From the NCBI RefSeq assembly GCF_003070865.1, contig NZ_CP026948.1, forward strand, positions 2,170,001 to 2,234,000: a stretch of 64,000 nucleotides of DNA, given 5' to 3'. The position numbers were made by a program, and so were the translations under genes. Positions 52,202-59,938 of the stretch are shown here, piece after piece (position 1 is the first letter of the stretch; each line of letters opens with the position of its first letter). Under the pieces are notes generated by a model that saw only the letters and a list, made by a program, of their open reading frames with translations, was not told the DNA's origin and did no database searches. The DNA is from Corynebacterium liangguodongii. GTDB taxonomy: Bacteria > Actinomycetota > Actinomycetes > Mycobacteriales > Mycobacteriaceae.

Positions 52202-52801
52202 TCACAGTGCGTGCTCGCCCCACTTCACCACCCGCCACGAGCCGAACTCGCCCACCGGGTCGATGACCAGGTAGTGGCAGTTGGGCAGGTAGGCCGCCTG
52301 GGCGAACTCGGGGTCGACATCGCAGGCGTTGGCCGCGAACGCCCTGATCGCCCCGCCGTGGGAGACGGCGACTGTGTCGCCGGCCTCGCTTACGTAGGGC
52401 TCCAGGGAGGAGCGGTAGCGGTTGAGGAAGACGGCGAGGGAGTCCCCGCCGTCGATAAGCGCGGCGAGATCGCGCCGGTAGAATCCGGCAAACGCGCCGT
52501 GGTAGGCGGCGTGGGCCTCGAGCGTGTTGTGCATCTCAAAGCGGCCCGCCTGAACCTCGTGGAGCCCCGGCAGGGCGGGGATGTCCGCGAAGTGCGCGCC
52601 GAAGGCGATCCGCCCGGTCTGGCGGGCCCTTAGCGCCTGGGAGGTCACCACCCGCGCGGGGCGATAGGCAGACATGATCTCCTCGCCGGCGGCCGCTGCC
52701 TGGCTGCGGCCAAGGTCGGTGAGCTCCGCGCCGGGCAGCGCCGTATCCAGGTAGCGCCCGACGTTGGAGGTGGTTTGCCCGTGCCTGAGCAAAATCAGCA
52801 T
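52202..52801 (-). CDS. Histidine phosphatase family protein (Rv3837c-like)
   Basis: 199-residue branch-1 histidine phosphatase. The N-terminal LILLRHGQTTSNVGRYLDTA carries the catalytic RHG; VAVSHGGAIRAFAAN holds the second His. The upstream pheA gene ends at 52802, so there is no gap and the start follows directly. Often labelled phosphoglycerate mutase, but the real substrate is not known. Confidence 0.88.
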   Translation of the reverse strand: MLILLRHGQTTSNVGRYLDTALPGAELTDLGRSQAAAAGEEIMSAYRPARVVTSQALRARQTGRIAFGAHFADIPALPGLHEVQAGRFEMHNTLEAHAAYHGAFAGFYRRDLAALIDGGDSLAVFLNRYRSSLEPYVSEAGDTVAVSHGGAIRAFAANACDVDPEFAQAAYLPNCHYLVIDPVGEFGSWRVVKWGEHAL

Positions 52802-53707
52802 CTACTTGCCTTCCCGTGCCCGTTGGACCCAGTCCTGCGCCGCGCCGAGCCGTGCGGCGTCGATCATCGGCTTGCCGCCAGGCTCGTCGACGCGGGGCCA
52901 CGACCCCAGATAGGTAATTTCGCTCGCGCGCAGGTAGAGGCTGCGCAGCGCCTCCGCGACGGGGGTGTCCTCGATGTGGCCGACGAGCTCCACGAAGAAA
53001 TTGTACGTGCTGTGCGCTTGCCCGGTCGGCCTCGATTCGATGCGGCTTAAGTCGACGCCGCGGTAGGCGAACTCCTGGAGCGCGCCGACGAGGGTGCCCG
53101 GCTCATTGGGAAGTTGGAAGGCGACGAACGTGCGGTCTGTGCCCGTGCGCGCGGTGGGCACCCCGCGCGGGCCGACGAGCACGAAGCGGGTGCGCGCCGC
53201 CTGCCGGTCGGCCACCCCGCGCGCGTGGACCGTAAGCCCGTAGAGCTCGGCGGCGCGCGCGGGCGCGGCGGCGGCATCGGCCTGCCCCCGGGCGACCATC
53301 TCGGCGGCAGCCGCGTTCGAGGATGCCGCGCGGAACTCCGCCCGTGGCGCGTGTGCGGCCACCCAGTTTTTCACCTGCTGGTAGCCGACCGGGTGGGTGG
53401 CAAAGGTCTCGGAGTCTTCGAGCCGCTCGCCCGGGCGCGTCATGATGGAAAACGAGATTTCGAGCTCGGTCTCGCCGTAGATCTGCACCCCGTGGTCTTC
53501 GATGAGCGCGTCGGCAGTCGAGGTCACCGCGCCGTCGACGGAGTTCTCGATGGCCACCACCGCCCGGTCCGCCTCGCCCGCGCGCACCATCCGAAGCGCA
53601 GCGGACGGCGAGTCGGCGGGGATGAGCTCGGCATCGTCGAGCCCGAATGCCCACACTGCTTCTTCGGTAAACGTTCCGTGCGGCCCCAGGAAAGCGATGC
53701 GGTTCAT
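52802..53707 (-). CDS. pheA: Prephenate dehydratase
   Basis: Converts prephenate to phenylpyruvate in phenylalanine synthesis. It has 301 residues: catalytic PDT domain (about 1-185) with FLGPHGTFTEEAV, VAIENSVDGAV and the active-site TRF in QAARTRFVLVG, followed by an ACT domain (about 195-280) with the feedback-site motif LSRIESRPTG. The stand-alone, non-fused form is normal for actinobacteria. Shares a very short divergent promoter with the CPBP gene. Confidence 0.96.
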   Translation of the reverse strand: MNRIAFLGPHGTFTEEAVWAFGLDDAELIPADSPSAALRMVRAGEADRAVVAIENSVDGAVTSTADALIEDHGVQIYGETELEISFSIMTRPGERLEDSETFATHPVGYQQVKNWVAAHAPRAEFRAASSNAAAAEMVARGQADAAAAPARAAELYGLTVHARGVADRQAARTRFVLVGPRGVPTARTGTDRTFVAFQLPNEPGTLVGALQEFAYRGVDLSRIESRPTGQAHSTYNFFVELVGHIEDTPVAEALRSLYLRASEITYLGSWPRVDEPGGKPMIDAARLGAAQDWVQRAREGK

Positions 53708-53711
53708 GCCT

Positions 53712-53719
53712 TAAAGTTA
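53712..53719. promoter_or_regulatory. Overlapping divergent -10 elements for pheA and the CPBP gene
   Basis: The sequence TAAAGTTA contains plus-strand TAAAGT (53712-53717), 6 nt before ATG 53724, and minus-strand TAACTT (53719-53714), 6 nt before pheA ATG 53707. The two genes are only 16 nt apart, so both messages would be leaderless. Confidence 0.55.
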
Positions 53720-53723
53720 CTGC

Positions 53724-54443
53724 ATGTCAACGCGCCCGGCGCGGATCCGCCTGGAGATCCTCATCGTCCTCGCCGTCACCTTCGGCCTGTCCGGGGTACG
53801 CTCCATCCTCAAGCTTATCGACGCCTACGTGGCCGCCCCTGCCCTCAACCTCCAAAAGGTCACCCTCAACGGCACCGCGTCAACTATTAGCTGGCTCGAC
53901 CTCGCGCTGCAGGTCTGCTCGGCGGCCTCGCTTCTCTCCTGGGGAGCGCTCGCCCTCTACCTCCTCGGCGAGCGCCTGCCGCACCCCCGGGGTCGCGACT
54001 GGCTGTGGGGCGCGGGCCTGGCCGCGCTCATCGGGATCCCCGGGCTCGCCCTCTACGTCACGGCGGTGCACATGGGCTGGTCAAAGGAGGTCGTGCCCGC
54101 CACCGAAACCACGCAGGTGCCCACGCTGCTCATCTGGTCGTTCGCGAACGCCTTTGCGGAGGAGACGGTCGTCGTTACCTGGTTTGTCGTAAGGCTCCGG
54201 CAGCTGGGGTGGCACCCGGCGGCGGCGATCGCGTCCTCGGCGGTCCTGCGCGGCAGCTACCACCTCTACCAGGGGGTATCTGCGGGTTTCGGCAACATCG
54301 TCATGGGGGTGGTCTTCGCCTCCTTCTTCCACCGCACGGGCAAGATATGGCCGCTCATCCTCGCGCACTTCCTTATCGACGCCGTGGCATATCTCGGCTA
54401 CCTTGCCTTAGACCTTTCCTGGTTGGGAATAAAGCCGGGCTAG
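53724..54443 (+). CDS. CPBP-family intramembrane metalloprotease-like protein
   Basis: 239-residue membrane protein with about six hydrophobic helices. The CPBP (CAAX protease/bacteriocin-processing) motifs are present in the actinobacterial form: EETVVVTWFVVRLRQLGW (Glu-Glu; the usual EEXXXR arginine is absent at its normal place), RGSYHLYQG with the conserved His, and HFLIDAVAYLG with His and Asp. Its role is unknown; relatives process or protect membrane proteins. The stop overlaps the -10 of the next gene. Confidence 0.85.
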   Translation: MSTRPARIRLEILIVLAVTFGLSGVRSILKLIDAYVAAPALNLQKVTLNGTASTISWLDLALQVCSAASLLSWGALALYLLGERLPHPRGRDWLWGAGLAALIGIPGLALYVTAVHMGWSKEVVPATETTQVPTLLIWSFANAFAEETVVVTWFVVRLRQLGWHPAAAIASSAVLRGSYHLYQGVSAGFGNIVMGVVFASFFHRTGKIWPLILAHFLIDAVAYLGYLALDLSWLGIKPG

Positions 54444-54446
54444 ACT
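54441..54446 (+). promoter_or_regulatory. Candidate -10 (TAGACT) of the LCP gene
   Basis: TAGACT starts with the TAG stop of the preceding gene and ends 7 nt before ATG 54454. Confidence 0.5.
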
Positions 54447-54453
54447 GCTTCCC

Positions 54454-55725
54454 ATGCCGACCTCTCCTCACTCGAACGACCCCAGGGACAACCTGGGGGA
54501 TTACGTGCTAGGCAAGGACGGAAAACCCATCGTCGACCGCTACGGCCGCCCGGTGCGCCGCCGCGTGACCGGCACACAGCCCCCGGCACAGCGCCCAACG
54601 CAGCGCCCAACGCAGTACCCCGCGCAGCGCCCGACGCAGTACCCCGCGCAGCGCCCAGCGGAGCCGACCCGGCGCTACGAGCACACCCGCGTGGAGCAGC
54701 CGAGCTACGTGCCGCGGCGCCCGCCCCAGCTGCCCCCGCGCCAACCCGAGCCGGCGCCGGCACCGCTCCAGGTCTCGCGCTCGCGGGTGCGCACCGCCCC
54801 GCGCCCGCCTGCGCCCCCGCGCCCGCGCAGGCGCCGCAGAGCGCCCGGCTGCTTTTCCCTCATCGCGCTGCTGCTCGCAATCGCCGTCGCCGCGCTCGTG
54901 CTTATCGACGCCCGACTCGCCCGCGTCGACGCCCTGCCCGACGAGCGGATCGCCAACACCGCCGGAACGAACTGGCTGCTGGTCGGCTCCGACTCGCGCC
55001 AGGGTTTGAGCGAGGAAGACATCGCCCGCTACGGCACCGGTGGCGACCTCGGGGTGGGTCGCACCGACACCATCATGCTGCTGCACCTGCCGCGATCGGG
55101 CAAGGCCACGCTGATCTCCATCCCGCGCGACTCCTACGTGGAGATCCCCGGGTACGGGATGGACAAGATCAACGCATCCTTCGCCTACGGCGGGCCGAAG
55201 CTGCTCGCCGCGACGGTCGAACAGAACACCGGGCTGCGCGTGGACCGCTACGCCGAGATCGGCATGGGCGGCCTCGCCGGCGTCGTCGACGCGATCGGCG
55301 GGGTGGACATCTGCGTCACCGAGCCGATCCAGGACCCACTGGCGAACCTGTCCGTCGAGCCTGGTTGCCAGAAGATGGACGGGGCGACCGGCCTGGGCTA
55401 CGTGCGCACGCGCGCCACCGCCCAAGGCGACCTCGATCGCGTCGGGCGCCAGCGCGAGTTCCTCTCCGCAATTGTGAGCGCGGTGACGTCGCCACGCGTG
55501 CTGCTCAACCCGCTGCGCTCGATCCCTCTGGCGCTCGCGCTGCCGAAGATGTTTACGGTCAACACCGGCGACCACATCTGGGACCTCGCCCGGGTGGCGC
55601 TGGCGATGCGCGGCGGGATCGCGACGGAGACCGTGCCGCTCGGAGGATTTACCGACACCGAGGTCGGAAGCGTCATCCTGTGGGACGATGCCGCCGCCGA
55701 GGCGCTGTTTTCCTCCCTGCGCTAG
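54454..55725 (+). CDS. LytR-CpsA-Psr (LCP) family glycopolymer ligase
   Basis: LCP proteins attach arabinogalactan to peptidoglycan. It has 423 residues: a cytoplasmic N-terminus (about 1-125) that is Pro/Arg/Gln-rich with a six-fold 12-bp repeat (54589-54660), one membrane helix (about 130-150), then the LCP domain (about 165-420) with NWLLVGSDSRQG, the phosphate-binding RTDTIMLLHL, SIPRDSYVEIPG and VRTRATAQGDLDRVGRQREFL. There is no LytR_C extension. It fits with the other arabinogalactan genes in the window. A terminator follows. Confidence 0.93.
   Translation: MPTSPHSNDPRDNLGDYVLGKDGKPIVDRYGRPVRRRVTGTQPPAQRPTQRPTQYPAQRPTQYPAQRPAEPTRRYEHTRVEQPSYVPRRPPQLPPRQPEPAPAPLQVSRSRVRTAPRPPAPPRPRRRRRAPGCFSLIALLLAIAVAALVLIDARLARVDALPDERIANTAGTNWLLVGSDSRQGLSEEDIARYGTGGDLGVGRTDTIMLLHLPRSGKATLISIPRDSYVEIPGYGMDKINASFAYGGPKLLAATVEQNTGLRVDRYAEIGMGGLAGVVDAIGGVDICVTEPIQDPLANLSVEPGCQKMDGATGLGYVRTRATAQGDLDRVGRQREFLSAIVSAVTSPRVLLNPLRSIPLALALPKMFTVNTGDHIWDLARVALAMRGGIATETVPLGGFTDTEVGSVILWDDAAAEALFSSLR
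54589..54660 (+). repeat. Six 12-bp tandem repeats in the LCP gene
   Basis: Units CAGCGCCCAACG/CAGTACCCCGCG and close variants, exactly six in a row, encoding QRPT-QRPT-QYPA-QRPT-QYPA-QRPA in the cytoplasmic tail. Length change would stay in frame. Confidence 0.85.
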
Positions 55726-55738
55726 CCACACCTACCTC

Positions 55739-55810
55739 GAAGACCTCAGTGGGGTTAGGAGCCCTGAAGCGCTCCCGAAATATCGCTGAGGTCTTCCCAT
55801 GCGGTTTTTT
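55739..55810 (+). terminator. Terminator after the LCP gene
   Basis: An 11-bp stem, GAAGACCTCAG (55739-55749) with CTGAGGTCTTC (55786-55796), encloses a smaller GGAGC/GCTCC hairpin; a T6 run follows at 55805-55810. It lies between convergent genes. Confidence 0.75.
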
Positions 55811-55822
55811 GGTCGGCGCTGG

Positions 55823-57397
55823 CTAGGAGGTGACCACCGTCGAGCCACCGGAGCGGCCCGTCTCTGCGTCACCTGCAGCCTGCTGCTGCCAGGTGCCGGC
55901 TGCGATCATTTCGCGCTTGCGCTCCACCCAGTAGTCTGCGCCCTTGATACCCAAGGCCTCCGGGTCGAACTGCGGGTCGAGGCCGGCCTTTTTCTGGCGG
56001 CGGTAATCCCACAGGCATTTCAGTGCCGGTCCCTGGATGACCAGGATGGCGAGGATGTTCAACCACGCGGTGGCGCCGACACCGATATCACCAAGCGCCC
56101 AGGCGGTACCCGGGGTGGTGGTTGCGCCGATGTAAACCGAGATGAGGATGAGCAAGCGCAGCACCCAGATGATCGCGCGGCGCGCCACGTCGCTGTGGAC
56201 CCATCGGTTGAGGTAGGCGAAGTTAACCTCGGCGAGGTAGTAGTAGGCCAGCACCGTGGTGAAAGCGAAAAACATGATTGCGAGGGCAACAAACGAGGGG
56301 CCGATTCCCGGTGCAACCGTGTTCATGCCTTCCTGGACGAATCCCGGGCCGACGTCGATGCCGTCGGGAAGCGAACCCGCGTAGCGCACCGCACCGTCCT
56401 CGGATTGGCCCTCGAAAACCTTGTACATGTCGGTGGAGATGATGATGAACGCCGTTGCCGAGCACACGAACAGCGTATCGACGTAGACGGCAAAGGCCTG
56501 CACGAAGCCCTGCTTGGCCGGGTGGGAGACCTCGGCCGCGGCCGCGGACTGCGGTCCTGTGCCCTGGCCGGCTTCGTTGGAGTAGATGCCGCGCTTGACG
56601 CCCCAGAGGATTGCGGCACCGAGCATGCCGCTAAACATCGCCTCGCGGTCGAACGCGGAGCGGAAAATGAGGCCGAAGACCTCGGGGATCTGGCTCGCGT
56701 TGGAGAACAGAATCCACAGGGCGGCCAGGATGTAGATGACCGCCATGACGGGCACAACCAGCGAGGCGAAGGTGGCGATGCGCTTCACGCCACCGATGAC
56801 GATGATGCCGAGTAGCACCACCATGGCAATCCCGGAGATCCAGGTCGGCACCGTCCACGCGTTCTCGACGGCCGCGGCCACACCATTGGCCTGGATGCCG
56901 GGCAGGAAGTAGGAGGTGGCCAGGATCATGCAGATGGCGAAGATCACGGCGTAGACCAGGGCGAAGGAGCGCGCCTTGGTGTGCGCGCCTGCTTTTTCGA
57001 TGTAGAATGCCGGCCCGCCACGGTACTCACCGGTGTCGCGATCTTTCTCCTTGTAGATCTGGGCGAGCGTACATTCCACGAAGGAGGTCGCGGAGCCCAT
57101 CAGGGCGACGAGCCACATCCAGAACACCGCACCAGGGCCGCCGAACGCGATGGCAGTGGCAACACCTGCAATGTTGCCCACACCGACGCGGCCGGCAAGT
57201 GAGATCATCAGCGATTGGAACGAGGAGATGCCAGATTCGGACTTCTCCCCCTGCGAGATCTGCTTGATCATGTCGGGAATGCAGCGGATCTGCAGGAACA
57301 GCGTGACGATAGTGAAGTACGCGCCCGCACCGAGGCACAGGTACACGAGCCAGTTCGACCAGATCAGGCCGTTGAGTGTTTCAATTATCCCATCCAT
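55823..57397 (-). CDS. Sodium:alanine symporter (AGCS family)
   Basis: Amino-acid carrier of the alanine/glycine:cation symporter family, 524 residues, about eleven hydrophobic segments. The family motif GGPGAVFWMWLVALMGSATSF and the NEAGQGTGP loop are present. ATG 57397 has GGGAGGGAG about 10 nt upstream. The C-terminal tail (about 480-524) is polar. It shares a 270-nt region with the divergent YjiH gene. Transport of alanine or glycine is inferred from the family. Confidence 0.92.
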   Translation of the reverse strand: MDGIIETLNGLIWSNWLVYLCLGAGAYFTIVTLFLQIRCIPDMIKQISQGEKSESGISSFQSLMISLAGRVGVGNIAGVATAIAFGGPGAVFWMWLVALMGSATSFVECTLAQIYKEKDRDTGEYRGGPAFYIEKAGAHTKARSFALVYAVIFAICMILATSYFLPGIQANGVAAAVENAWTVPTWISGIAMVVLLGIIVIGGVKRIATFASLVVPVMAVIYILAALWILFSNASQIPEVFGLIFRSAFDREAMFSGMLGAAILWGVKRGIYSNEAGQGTGPQSAAAAEVSHPAKQGFVQAFAVYVDTLFVCSATAFIIISTDMYKVFEGQSEDGAVRYAGSLPDGIDVGPGFVQEGMNTVAPGIGPSFVALAIMFFAFTTVLAYYYLAEVNFAYLNRWVHSDVARRAIIWVLRLLILISVYIGATTTPGTAWALGDIGVGATAWLNILAILVIQGPALKCLWDYRRQKKAGLDPQFDPEALGIKGADYWVERKREMIAAGTWQQQAAGDAETGRSGGSTVVTS

Positions 57398-57658
57398 TGG
57401 GGTGTCTCCCTCCCGGGAATGCCGAAGGGATCCCCCGCCCGGCGGCCTCAGCACCGGCGAAGGACTCCCTGCCTTTACAACGCCCGAAGTGAACGTTGCG
57501 GATCATCCTAGACCCTTACCTGTCGGTTGAAAGGCAGTTTTGGGGAATTTTTTCCGGCAACTGGGACGATCTGGCATCTGAGACACCAGCCCGGTAAACC
57601 AGCTCCCCGGCAGGCCTGCATCCTCTTAGCTTCGAGTTAATCCCCGGCGAAAGGAGCT
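57398..57658. other. Divergent intergenic region, GC-structured leader
   Basis: About 260 nt between the symporter and YjiH genes. On the plus strand 57550-57620 can fold into several short hairpins (CTGG/CCAG pairs, a perfect GCAGGCCTGC palindrome at 57610-57619). The words CTGAGA and GGCATC recall a TPP riboswitch, but the other conserved blocks are missing. No riboswitch class could be assigned. Confidence 0.4.
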
Positions 57659-57670
57659 GTGCCCCCCCCC
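57659..57670 (+). repeat. Poly-C tract at the YjiH start
   Basis: GTG followed by nine C and then ATG (57671). AAGGAG (57651-57656) lies just upstream, so the run either separates ribosome site and ATG or forms codons 2-4 after a GTG start. Nine identical bases are prone to slippage. Confidence 0.7.
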
Positions 57671-58987
57671 ATGGACCACCGATCTCCCGACACCCGCGCA
57701 CCTCGACACAGGTGGCGCCTCTTTGTCTACAGCGCCGTCGGTGTTGTCGCGTTCTTCGTCCCCTTCACCCTGGGCGGAACCAGCACGATCTTGCTCGATC
57801 ACATCGTGAGGTGGATTACGGCCGCGCTCGGCGAGGGCGCACGGTTTCTCGCCCTCGCCGCAGTCACCGCGGGCGCGCTGTACCAATTTGCTACCGGGCG
57901 GTGGAAGGAGGACACCACACGCACTGTCTTCGCCTTCCTCAGCGCCCTGGCGGTGATCATTTCCGCGATGCTGGTTATCGGGCGGGGCCCAGCCTTCCTG
58001 TTCAACCCTCAGATCGGCCCCTTCGTGCTGGAGAAGCTCGTCATTCCCATTGGCCTGCTCATTCCCGTCGGCGCAGTCTTCCTGGGCCTACTCGTGGGTT
58101 TCGGCCTCATGGAGTTCATCGGCGTTCTTGTCCAGCCGATCATGCGGCCCGTATTTCACACCCCCGGAAAGTCGGCGGTCGACGCCGTGGCGTCCTTCCT
58201 CGGTTCCTACTCCCTCGGGCTCTTAATCACCGACCGCATGTACAGGTCGGGCAGCTACACGGGCCGAGAGGCCGCGATTGTCGCCTCCGGGTTTTCCACC
58301 GTCTCCGCCACCTTCATGGTGATTGTCGCGCGCACCTTGGACCTGATGGATCACTGGACCACGTACTTCCTTGCCACCTTTGTAATCACGTTTGTTGTCA
58401 CCGCAATCACGGTGCGGGTTCCACCCCTGTCGCGAATCTCCGCCGACTACTACCCGGGAAGCGAACCGAAGCCCGAAAAGACGATCACCGGCAACAGGAC
58501 CCGCGCCGCATGGGACGAGGCGATGGCCGAGCTGAGCAAGGCCGACCCGTTGCGCACGGTCGTCTGGAACAACTTCCGTGACGGACTAACCATGGTCATC
58601 CAAATCCTGCCGGGAATCATGGCCGTAGGCGTCATCGGCCTTACGGTAGCCACCTACACCCCGGCGTTTAGCATCCTCGGAGCCGTCTTTTACCCCGTGG
58701 TGTGGGCGCTCGGCCTGCCCACCCCCTGGGAGACGTCCGGGGCACTCGCGGCAGGTTTGGCGGAGATGTTTTTACCTGCAACGCTGATGGCCGATTCCAG
58801 CGATATGGTGCTGAAATTCACCATCGCTGTGGTCTGCGTCAGCCAAATCTTCTTCTTTTCAGCCATGGTACCGGCGGTGCTAGCCACTGATATCCCACTC
58901 AATATCGTCCAGATGATCACTATCTGGTTTATCCGAGTCCTGCTTACCGTGCTTATCACGGTCCCGGTCGCGCACTTGATTGTCTAG
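57671..58987 (+). CDS. YjiH-family membrane protein (nucleoside-recognition GATE domain)
   Basis: 438-residue polytopic protein of the YjiH family, a GATE-domain group with suspected transport function and no confirmed substrate. About eleven hydrophobic segments. GATE-type sequence GSYSLGLLITDRMYRSG and GREAAIVASGFSTVSATF lies near the middle, with a second related block after residue 290. Start at ATG 57671 or GTG 57659 (poly-C between). The 3' end converges on hutG, the two TAG stops overlapping in CTAG (58984-58987). The adjacency to hut genes hints at amino-acid uptake, which is inference. Confidence 0.85.
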   Translation: MDHRSPDTRAPRHRWRLFVYSAVGVVAFFVPFTLGGTSTILLDHIVRWITAALGEGARFLALAAVTAGALYQFATGRWKEDTTRTVFAFLSALAVIISAMLVIGRGPAFLFNPQIGPFVLEKLVIPIGLLIPVGAVFLGLLVGFGLMEFIGVLVQPIMRPVFHTPGKSAVDAVASFLGSYSLGLLITDRMYRSGSYTGREAAIVASGFSTVSATFMVIVARTLDLMDHWTTYFLATFVITFVVTAITVRVPPLSRISADYYPGSEPKPEKTITGNRTRAAWDEAMAELSKADPLRTVVWNNFRDGLTMVIQILPGIMAVGVIGLTVATYTPAFSILGAVFYPVVWALGLPTPWETSGALAAGLAEMFLPATLMADSSDMVLKFTIAVVCVSQIFFFSAMVPAVLATDIPLNIVQMITIWFIRVLLTVLITVPVAHLIV

Positions 58988-59925
58988 CTACCGCCCGCCG
59001 CCAGGTGCGCGGCCACGATGTCGTCGATAAGCCGCGCCGCGGTTTTTGCCGTGCGGCCATCGATGTCGAAGGCGGGGTTGAGCTCGACGACGTCGACAAG
59101 GCCGAGGCGCCCGGTGCCGGCGACGGCGACGGCCATCGCGCGAATCTTCTCCAGCGCCACGCCCAGGCCCGCGGGGGCGGACACGCCCGGGGCGACGTAG
59201 GCGGGCAGGACGTCGAGGTCGATGCTCAAGTGGATCGGGCGCTGGCCCTCAACGCTGTCGAGGGCGAGGTGGGCGCACTCGCTGAGGCTCAGCGCCTCCA
59301 GCTCGGTGTCTAACACCGTGCGCACCCCGAGAGTTGCGGCGGCGTCGAAGAGCACCTTGGTGTTGTTGGGCCGGGAGATGCCGAGCACCGAGTAGTTGAA
59401 GGCGTCGCCGGCAAGCCGGGCGATCTGCCGAAACGGCGTGCCGGAGGTGGGCCGGTCTGCCTCGCGCAGGTCGAAGTGGGCGTCGAAGTTGATCACGCTC
59501 ATATCGCCCAGCGCCTCGCGCGCCCCGCGGTGGGAGGCGAACGAGGTCTCGTGGCCGCCGCCGAGGACGACGACCAGGTGTCCGGCGGAGGCCAGCTCTG
59601 TCACGCGCGTACTGAGCTCCGCCTGGGCGCCCTCAAGGTCGTCGCCCTGGGTGGTCACGGTGCCGGCGTCGATGCGCGGGGCGTCGTCGTGGATGGCCAG
59701 GCTACCGAGCGCGGTGCGCAGCGCCTCGGGCCCGGCGGCAGCGCCCTGGCGCCCGCCGTTGCGCAGCACACCCTCGTCGGAGGCAAACCCGATCAGCGCG
59801 ACACCGCCGGCGGGCGCTTCAGAGGAGATCACGCTGTGCCAGCGGGCGTGCTCGGGCCCGGGGCCGTCGTCACGCCCGCTCCACTTTCCGGCGGGGACGT
59901 ACAGCGGCGCGGTAACGGTGTTCAT
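58984..59925 (-). CDS. hutG: Formimidoylglutamase, arginase family
   Basis: Hydrolyses N-formimidoylglutamate to glutamate and formamide at the end of histidine catabolism. It has 313 residues from ATG 59925 (MNTVTAPLYVP). The binuclear Mn site is intact: GGGHETSFASHRG, INFDAHFDLRE, and LSIDLDVLPAYVAPG. The clustering with a permease, an IclR regulator and hutH favours hutG over arginase or agmatinase. TAGTCT ends 7 nt before the start. Confidence 0.9.
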   Translation of the reverse strand: MNTVTAPLYVPAGKWSGRDDGPGPEHARWHSVISSEAPAGGVALIGFASDEGVLRNGGRQGAAAGPEALRTALGSLAIHDDAPRIDAGTVTTQGDDLEGAQAELSTRVTELASAGHLVVVLGGGHETSFASHRGAREALGDMSVINFDAHFDLREADRPTSGTPFRQIARLAGDAFNYSVLGISRPNNTKVLFDAAATLGVRTVLDTELEALSLSECAHLALDSVEGQRPIHLSIDLDVLPAYVAPGVSAPAGLGVALEKIRAMAVAVAGTGRLGLVDVVELNPAFDIDGRTAKTAARLIDDIVAAHLAAGGS

Positions 59926-59932
59926 GCGCCCT

Positions 59933-59938
59933 AGACTA
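59933..59938 (-). promoter_or_regulatory. Candidate -10 (TAGTCT) of hutG
   Basis: Minus-strand TAGTCT overlaps the end of the upstream permease gene and ends 7 nt before ATG 59925, so hutG can be transcribed separately. Confidence 0.45.

Noticed and set aside
57400..57500. Glycine riboswitch before the alanine symporter
   Set aside because: GGGAG words are present on the minus strand, but the paired aptamer signature could not be built.
57550..57630. TPP riboswitch suggested by CTGAGA and GGCATC words
   Set aside because: The second conserved block and the correct helix order are missing, and the downstream gene is not thiamine-related.
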